Assembly: GCA_963281255.1 (NCBI GenBank)
Contig: OY725488.1
Span: 3,416,285 to 3,480,284 of the forward strand
Source of the DNA: Aphrocallistes beatrix
Taxonomy: Eukaryota; Porifera; Hexactinellida; Sceptrulophora; Aphrocallistidae
DNA: 64,000 nucleotides
Reading direction: 5' to 3'
Shown here: positions 57,619-64,000 of the stretch, piece after piece
Layout of the letters: every line of letters starts with the position of its first letter
Numbering within the stretch: position 1 is the first letter of the stretch
Program-made: the position numbers and the translations under genes
Notes under the pieces: generated by a model
The model's database searches: none
Seen by the model: the letters and a program-made list of their open reading frames with translations, nothing else
What the model was told of the DNA's origin: nothing

Positions 57619-57820
57619 AACCAAATATTCACCATAAAATTTGGAGATGATTTAGTGGTGGCGAATGGGAGGCTCCCCCTTGTGCAGATTTACAATGGCA
57701 TTTGTCCGGTTTGGAGCTTAAAGTTGTAAAAGGCGTACTTCTGATTTGCGAAGAAACTAGCTATTTTTGAGATATTTAGGGATGGTTTTATTTCAGTTAA
57801 TAATACATTTTAATGACCTA

Positions 57821-58357
57821 CAAGCGCGCTTCGCGCTTGCTTGCGCTGCGCGGCTGGCGGACATTTTGTGTCCGCCGGAGGCTCCCTTCGGGCGCCTGGA
57901 GTCACATTGGTCAATTATAAGGGAGATAACATCTCTAAATATGTCTGTCCTACTGTGCTAATCGATATCACTCGAAAAATCACCAAATTTGTCAATTTTA
58001 AAATTTTTGATGCGTAATGATGACGTCATAACAAAGTGATGAGTAATCATTTTTTGATGAAAGTCGCATCATATGTGAGGTATGTTAGTATACAGATTCT
58101 ATTAAAATTTCAGCCTTCTATCTCCTATAATGGCTGAGTTATGCCCGAATAACTGTGTTGCTTAACTTTTAAAAATGTGACAATGACGTCATAATTCCAT
58201 GATGAGTCGACATTTTGCTCTGAACTCAGAACTTACTGGAGCCATAGCCAAAAGACTCCCACATGCCAAAAATCAGCCTTCTGCGCCCTGCAGTTTCTTC
58301 AATCAATTCGTTACAGATATATATATATATACAATCATTGAGTTTTAATAGTAAGGA
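57821..58357 (-). mobile_element. Helitron-like copy, complete reference copy (537 bp)
   Basis: On the minus strand it runs TCCTTACTATTAAAACTCAA...CTTG, with host A before and host T after and no flanking duplication. Features in order: 26-bp 5' end, short TA tract, GTAACGAATTGATTGAAG, two TGACGTCA palindromes with an AP-1-like site between the relevant arms in most copies, a perfect hairpin GGCGGACAC/GTGTCCGCC, and a terminal hairpin CAAGCG/CGCTTG that includes the last four bases. There is no coding capacity. The 5' TC, A|T target and 3' hairpin fit Helitrons; CTTG departs from the usual CTRR. The mobilising helicase is not in the window. Confidence 0.85.
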
Positions 58358-58589
58358 TAATCTACCAGTTCGGAGATATTGATGAAAACAGCTGGTACCA
58401 GCCTTCGTACTTGAAATTTTTAATGGTCCCAACTGTTTTCACCAATATCTCCGAACCAGTTGATTTTAGGACATTAAAATGTATTATTAGTTGATATAAA
58501 ACCACCATCAAATATCAAAAATAACTAGTTTCTTTGAAAATCGGATTTACGCCTTTTACAACTTTAAGTTTCACCCCGACAAATGCCAT

Positions 58590-58744
58590 GACCGGCGCCA
58601 TGTTTTATTGGCAGTGGGTGTCCTAAGAGGGATTTCTCTGAAAGTGGGTGTCCATTTATGAAGGGATATATATTGTACAATATGATAAAACAGGACGCAG
58701 TGGGTGTCTGGACACCCAGGACACCCCCGGTGGCGCCGGGCCTG
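58590..58744. mobile_element. short hAT MITE (155 bp) with 8-bp duplication
   Basis: It is flanked by AATGCCAT (58582-58589) and AATTCCAT (58745-58752). The inverted ends GACCGGCGCCA and CAGGCCCGGCGCCA (reverse) match. The opposite arm of the inverted repeat has AATGCCATTGTAAATC without an insert. Confidence 0.75.
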
Positions 58745-58850
58745 AATTCCATTATAAATCTGCATGAGGGGAGCCTCCCATTCGGGACCCCTAAATCATC
58801 TCCAAATTGCTTGAAACTTTTATGGTGAATATTCGGTGATTAAGGTAAAC

Positions 58851-59540
58851 TATTTGAATAGTATGAACCTAAATATCCAAACTTTCGAATTTTGGTGAGT
58901 ACCCCAACGTATATGTATAAATAAATAAATAATTATTGTTTTAATAGTGAGTATATGCCAATATTTGCTAAATTGCACTAAAAACACCAAAAAGTGTCAT
59001 TGTCACACTCACAACTAATACGAAAGCAAAAATCTAAAATAAACTTTCACGCAATTTCTTTGGGGTCAATGTGTATAGTACGAGTAACTTTATCTCTCAA
59101 ATTATTAACTAGTTTCTTATATTTTGAAAAAAAAATAAAATCAAAAAATAATACGTACAATAATTTAGGACCCTACTTGAGTCTAATATTGATTACCATG
59201 TTAAAATAATGGAAGCCTAGGTTATTTTCAGAATAAATGTCGTAGTGGGTAGGAAGTATTTTGAACCGAAAATGAAATTAATTTAGAGAATGCTATTGTC
59301 AATGTGGATGTCTAATAAAATACTTTAGACTATGAACCAGTAGGTTTTTCAGATTAATCTCGTTGAGAATAACCTCTTGGTATTTCGTCAAAAGCCGTAT
59401 CATAATATAGTTAAAATGTCCAATGCGATTGAATGGTGGCAGTTTTTGTTTGTTATTACGACTAAGTGTCGCCTGCTAAACAACGGGAGCAATATTTAAT
59501 ATCTGCCCAACCTTTTCAAATCAAGTCCTAACTATTTTAA
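58851..59540. other. unassigned AT-rich stretch
   Basis: No repeat ends or coding features recognised. Confidence 0.3.
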
Positions 59541-59543
59541 CTA

Positions 59544-60300
59544 TGACAAACTCGCTTCGCTTGCTTGCGCTGCGCGGCTGGCAGATACTGCGTCCGCTGG
59601 ACGCTCTTTGGAAGCCTAGCTTGACATTGATTAATAACAAGGTAGATAATATCTCTAAATACGTCTGTCTTACAGTTAATCATTATCACTCAAAAATCAC
59701 ACTTTTTGATATGTAATGAGACGGCTGAAATATTAAGAAAATTCGTATACAGGCAGCCAGCCCTCGCTGTTCGCGAGTTCGACTATTTGCGGAAATATTT
59801 TTGAGTTTTGTTTTGCTATTCGCGACTCGTTCCCTCGACTATTCGCGGTTTTCGTTACTCTCTTCAGTAGTTTCATGGGCTACCATAAGTTCATAACCTT
59901 AGACGTATCTACATATTATCCTGGCAAAATCATTTACTGGTACTTACAGGTACTTAGGTTTGCTTCGAGGGAATCTATATTTTTTTAAATCACTTCATTG
60001 ATTACTACCATTTTCACTTATGCTAGTGTATGTATCAGTATTACAGCTCAACTATTGAATCAACAACGTATTTAGCAAACGGAATCTAGTGTCGTTTTTA
60101 TAATCTAGGAACGTAACCCCACTATTCTCATTGAAATAACGTCTTGCCGTTCGCGACCATTCTCCACCATTCCCCGCGAACGGCGTGGGATACCTGTATT
60201 AATATTTTTAACATAGGATACAACTATCATCAAATATGATGATTCATCACTTCCTATAATCTAAAATTGCTTAGTTATAGTATATAGAACAAACACATAA
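59544..60300 (-). mobile_element. Helitron-like copy, decayed, split by a MITE
   Basis: The head ACTCGCTTCGCTTGCTTGCG is at about 59550. The body continues to about 59749 and resumes after the MITE at 60197 (ATACAACTATCATCAAATAT) to about 60290. Its order is rearranged, so it may be two fragments. Confidence 0.55.
59750..60196 (-). mobile_element. pogo-type MITE (447 bp), TA-flanked
   Basis: The ends are CAGGCAGCCAGCCCTCGCTG and the reverse complement of CGGCGTGGGATACCTG. TA lies at 59748-59749 and 60197-60198. It is the reverse orientation of the 56910-57493 family. Confidence 0.85.
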
Positions 60301-60359
60301 TGAGAAAAAATGTCGTACGACAGACCGATAGTCCAGCTCCAGGAAGTGACTCGAAGAAC

Positions 60360-61420
60360 ATGAAATGTGAATATCGGAATACATTGGGAAATACTCATTT
60401 TAGGGCATTCTAAGTGAAATTTGGAATCTACATATTAAAATACCATATAATAGCTGTTGAGAAGTTGCTTTTAGCTTAAGCAAAAAAAATTTTCAATAGG
60501 TGTGAAAATATGAATATTTCAAAATTTAATTGCTCATTATATATTCAAATTCTTTCTTTCAAAGTGCAAAAATCGGAATCTAAATCTTAAAATATCCTAT
60601 ATTAGCCGTTGAGAACTCGCCTTAAGCTGAAAATGAGGATTTTTCAAAAGGTGTGAAAATATGAATATACAGTGGAACCTGTATATAACGGCCACCCAAG
60701 GGACTGGACAAAATTGGCCGTTATACACAGGTGACCGTTATACACAGGTCATTGTCTTAATCCCCAAAAAGTATCAACTGCAATAAATATAAGTTTTTAG
60801 AAATCCATTACTTGAAGTAATTACATGAACTTGTTTATCGTTCGAAACAAGCCCTGTAATAAGCACATAAAAAGGTGAAAAAAGAAAAAGGTGATGACAA
60901 CTATAGACAGGTAGTGGCCGTTATAGACAGGTGATGGCCGTTATACACAGTTTTAGGGTCAGTAAGGGACTACAAACGGGTGGCCGCTGGCCGCGTTGAG
61001 CAGGTGACCGCTATACACAGGTTCAATATTATGGAATTTCGGACGGGACTGTTCATTGGTGACCGCTATAGACAGGTGACCGTTATAGCAGGTTCGACTG
61101 TATATGCTAATAGCTCATGAAATATTCATACTATTACTTTAAAAGTGGGAAAATCGGAATCTACATATTAAAATTCCCTATATTGGTCGTTAAAGCTCGC
61201 TTTTGGCATAAAACAAGATTTTTTTCAAAAGGAGTGAAAATATGCACATATCAATATGTCAATAACTCATAAAATATTCATATTATGACTCTCAAAGGGC
61301 GAATATCGGATCCTACATGGTGAAATACCCTACAATAGTCTTTGAGATCATCCTGTATCTTTAAACAAAACTTTGTGGTGGTGGTGGTGTTAAAATATGA
61401 ACATATACTTACGTATAAAA
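60360..61420. repeat. tandem repeat of about 151-bp units, interrupted by a MITE
   Basis: Four to five diverged units share TCGGAATCTACATATTAAAA, CCTATATTAGCCGTTGAGAA and GTGTGAAAATATGAATAT. Unit starts at about 60423, 60575, 61156 and 61308 give steps of 152, about 148 (after removing the MITE) and 152. A single reverse-oriented unit occurs at about 63705-63830. Confidence 0.75.
60670..61100 (+). mobile_element. pogo/Tc1-type MITE (431 bp), TA-flanked
   Basis: The same family as 50829-51257, with TA at 60668-60669 and 61101-61102, inserted in the second tandem unit. Confidence 0.88.
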
Positions 61421-61620
61421 ACAGGAAGTGATGAGATTTTGCGAGATAATGTTGACGGTGCACATCTACACCATAATGAGATCCTACATGCGAAATTTGG
61501 TAAAATCGGACTGTTAGATTTCGCAGTAACGCGCTTAAGGACATAGATACATACACAAGGACGGACGGACGAGATACTCTGTGCATGCCATAAGGGCATC
61601 TCCCTATAGGAGCTGCACTA

Positions 61621-61816
61621 AAAAGGTGACAATGATGTCATAATTCCATGATGAGCTGACATTTTGGTCTGAGGTCAGAACTAATTGGAGTCATAGCCCA
61701 AAGGCTCCCACATGCCAAAATTAGCTTTCTGTGCCAGGCAGTTTCTCCAATCAATCGTTACAGAGATATAAATATATATACAAATATACATTAATAGAGT
61801 TTTAATAGTAAGAATA
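61621..61816 (-). mobile_element. Helitron-like 5' half
   Basis: It runs from AAAGGTGACAATGATGTCAT through GTTACAG to the 5' end (reverse of CTTACTATTAAAACTC). The 3' half is missing. Confidence 0.7.
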
Positions 61817-62376
61817 TTATTAATCTAGTTTGAAAAAATATTAGTTGAAATATCAAGAGGTGAAAGGAGAATATCTAAAAAAGAGAAAATCATGAATTCA
61901 ATAAAGAAAATGAAGGACTATATCATACTTATATAATGGTCATAACAAGGTCGATATAGAAATTTTAGCAAGAAGATAATCGGAAGTGAAGAATGCGAAC
62001 GAAGTGTGGGAAAAAATTAATCCCTAGTTGAGTTCATTCAGAAATATCATACAAAACGAAATAAATTTTTCATGATATCGTTAGACTAAATTTGTAGATT
62101 CGATTTCTAATGGCATCAATGGTTGGATTCATAATATCATTATGGTCATTTCTCATTTGATCCATTTCTATTACTGCATAAAAGTAGGATTTGCTGGGGA
62201 AATGTCAAATCAGCTAGAGCTTCATGTTAAAGTTGAAATTGTGAAGTGGTATTATGAAAAAGGCAGGAGTAATATAAATACGTAACTTGTAGAAGATTGC
62301 CCTAGCACGAACCACAATCATAGATATCAAAGTTTTGATAATCAGTGCTCATTGATCGATATATTCCAATATGAAC
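61817..62376. other. unassigned AT-rich stretch
   Basis: Nothing recognised. Confidence 0.3.
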
Positions 62377-62686
62377 CTAAGTTGACTAATTCACGAATTA
62401 AGGAATAATTCGAATTATTCATAATTTATCAAGCCTGAGAAGAAATATTCAAAATTGAAAGTTTTTTGCAAGAAAATATCATAAATTATATACTATATGA
62501 ATTTTTGATAATTCATAATTCAGGAATCGGAATAATTCATTATTCAGGAATTATGAATTATTCGAATTATTCATTAATTCATGAATTAATCAACTTAGCT
62601 AATGATTGACTAATTCATGCTTGAATTTTGAATTATTCGAATAATTCATAATTCTTTGCCATTTTTTAATGAATTAGTCAACTTAG
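62377..62686. mobile_element. hAT MITE (310 bp), second copy
   Basis: The ends CTAAGTTGACTAATTCA match those of 11815-12153. The flanking octamers ATATGAAC and ATCTGAAC differ at one base. Confidence 0.82.
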
Positions 62687-62699
62687 ATCTGAACCAGCC

Positions 62700-63407
62700 T
62701 TCCATTTAGGATCCCTCAAAACATTGAAAATATCCAGAAGAAAATATCCAATCGCCGCGCAAATCAGTACGAAGGCTGCCTACAATGGCTGGGATTAGCA
62801 GGAGTATAATTAGGAGGATACTCAACGATGATATTGGAACCTTTCCTTATAAGATACAGATGTTACAGACACAGAGCCGGAATAATAATAAGATTGCAAA
62901 ATACTTCTCACAGAAGATCGAAGATGATGTTCTGGATGTCATGAAAGTTCAGCGCCGGCCGAAGCAAATTTACTTATCTGGGTTTGTCACAAAGCAAAAT
63001 ATGCTGTCCTGGGCTCTAGAAAAACAGAGCTTATCTACTTCTTTGAGGACGGTGACGGAAATCGTTTACTATTAACAAAGTAGATATCTCCATATGCTGA
63101 AACCTTTTACCTTCCCAATGTAATGAGGCGCCGAGAGGTTGATAATCTCACATTCGAACATGATGTAGCACCACCCCACTATGCAGTAATCGTTAGGGAC
63201 TGGCTCAAAGAGACATTTAACGATAGGATGATTTACGAGGATGCGAGGAATTCTGGTCACCATATTCGCCAGACTTACATATATCCCAGTGATTTTTACC
63301 TATGGGGCTATCTAAAGTCCAAATTATATCAGGATCCTATTCCGAGCCTTGAAGAACAAAAAAGCAATATCAAAAGTCAAATAAGGAAGATTATGGGGAA
63401 TAATTAA
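62700..63407 (+). pseudogene. mariner-type transposase remnant
   Basis: Frames 62785-63075 and 63123-63407 carry RSIIRRILNDDIGTFPYKIQ, GFVTKQNMLSW, then FEHDVAPPHYAVIVRDWLKE and SDFYLWGYLKSKLY. These match a widespread arthropod Tc1/mariner-group transposase (consensus HDGAPPHY...D-FFLWGYLK). The second and third acidic positions are separated by 42 residues here, and the usual PPRSPDLTP is corrupted to RQTYIYPS. The frame changes between 63075 and 63123. Inverted ends were not found. Confidence 0.75.
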
Positions 63408-64000
63408 ACTAAAGTCTACGATAACGTGTTAGTTAGAGTCTGAAGAGTTCTCGGAAAAAGAGGAGCGGGGATCGAGCACAATCAAGGACAGATGAAGATC
63501 AGGATGTAAATTCAAAAAACTTATTGTTCAAACTTATATATTACTTTCACAGAATTGATTTTAAATACGTATTTAATTTTCAAATGTGACCTAATTATTG
63601 ATGTAGCGATTCCTGAGTCCCACCGTGTGCACATCACTAAATGCATAACGGAAACTATTTGACAAAATATTAAGGTGCATAAAAATTAACATCGAGTGCT
63701 TTTATTCAGGATAACGACATTCTTTAAAATATATCATTTTAAGCTAAAATCGAGTTCTCAACGCCTAATATAGGGCATTTCAATGTATTTAATCCGATTT
63801 TCATTATCAGTCTGTCGACAGACAATTTTTTATTATGGTATACTTGGAATTGTTGTGGTAACATCTATTGACTAATATTAATCATTATATTTTCTGAATT
63901 TTTATCACAAGAAAGTGATCAAGAGAAACAATATCCAGATCGCTGTGCAAGGCAGGTAATATTGTATAGAATTTTAAATAAGAAAACCACACATACGAGA
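63408..64000. other. unassigned stretch with one reverse 151-bp unit
   Basis: 63705-63830 is a reverse-oriented unit of the tandem repeat at 60360-61420 (AACGCCTAATATAGGGCATT). Otherwise nothing recognised up to the window edge. Confidence 0.4.

Larger units (their letters stand above)
57585..58850. repeat. long inverted repeat carrying a Helitron and a hAT MITE
   Basis: The left arm, about 57585-57820, and the right arm, about 58455-58850, are inverted copies (for example CATTAAAATGTATTATTA, CGCCTTTTACAACTTTAAG, GGGGAGCCTCCCATTCG). The loop holds a complete Helitron (57821-58357). The right arm also holds a 155-bp MITE (58590-58744). Element ends were not defined. Confidence 0.7.

Noticed and set aside
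61278..61599. Overlapping 69- and 102-codon minus-strand frames
   Set aside because: They cover the tandem-repeat edge and show no protein-like features.

Overview
This window looks like AT-rich intergenic and intronic DNA of an animal, most likely an arthropod. A crustacean such as a copepod is a guess from repeat style, not something the sequence proves. Split genes with GT-AG introns, Tc1/mariner, hAT, Mutator-like and non-LTR elements, and the absence of prokaryotic operons all point to an invertebrate nuclear genome. There is one 200-base assembly gap (20491-20690).

Host genes are few and fragmentary. The clearest is the terminal exon of a merlin (NF2)/ERM-family gene on the minus strand (30435-31199). 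A coiled-coil exon resembling dynein regulatory complex protein 10 (IQCD) lies at 19699-19957. Weaker candidates are a tail-anchored membrane-protein exon (3852-4098), a two-helix first exon (46746-46922), a coding remnant (23458-24280), a THAP zinc finger (24643-24864) and an OTU-protease pseudogene (49297-50015).

Most of the rest is mobile DNA. The dominant component is a non-autonomous Helitron-like family of about 540-590 bp, with at least 18 full or partial copies. It starts TCCTTACTATTAAAA, ends in a terminal hairpin closing in CTTG, and sits between host A and T. Other components are: a TTAA-flanked 1.9-kb non-coding family (3 copies); two dead Tc1-like elements (DD34E at 21136-22510, DD37E at 44321-45653); an apparently intact DD35E element whose long inverted repeats are arrays of 21-bp units (53312-54947); three or more mariner remnants; three hAT transposase remnants plus small hAT elements with 8-bp duplications; a Mutator-like element carrying FLYWCH-like, transposase and RING-finger coding pieces between inverted 20-bp repeat arrays (about 11266-14900); a CR1/L2-like reverse-transcriptase remnant (about 41400-43060); and several short TA-flanked inverted-repeat elements.

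Region by region: 1-4550 holds a TTAA element and one exon. 4550-11200 is a deep nest: TTAA element, Helitron, more Helitrons, hAT and mariner-MITE, then a second hAT. 11200-15100 is the Mutator-like element. 15100-19700 is mostly short MITEs and unassigned DNA. 19700-23000 is the DRC10-like exon followed by Helitrons, the gap and the DD34E Tc1. 23000-32200 holds gene remnants, mariners, a hAT and the merlin-like exon. 32229-38820 is a Helitron hit by a mariner, itself split by a long-inverted-repeat element carrying another Helitron. 40665-45715 holds the reverse-transcriptase remnant and a MITE with the DD37E Tc1 inside. 46000-53200 is mostly gene remnants and unassigned DNA. 53200-56614 is a TTAA element hit by the DD35E transposon and a MITE. 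56690-64000 is MITEs, inverted repeats, a 151-bp tandem array and a mariner-type remnant.

The nests are useful because several give empty sites inside the same window, so target duplications and element ends can be read directly.
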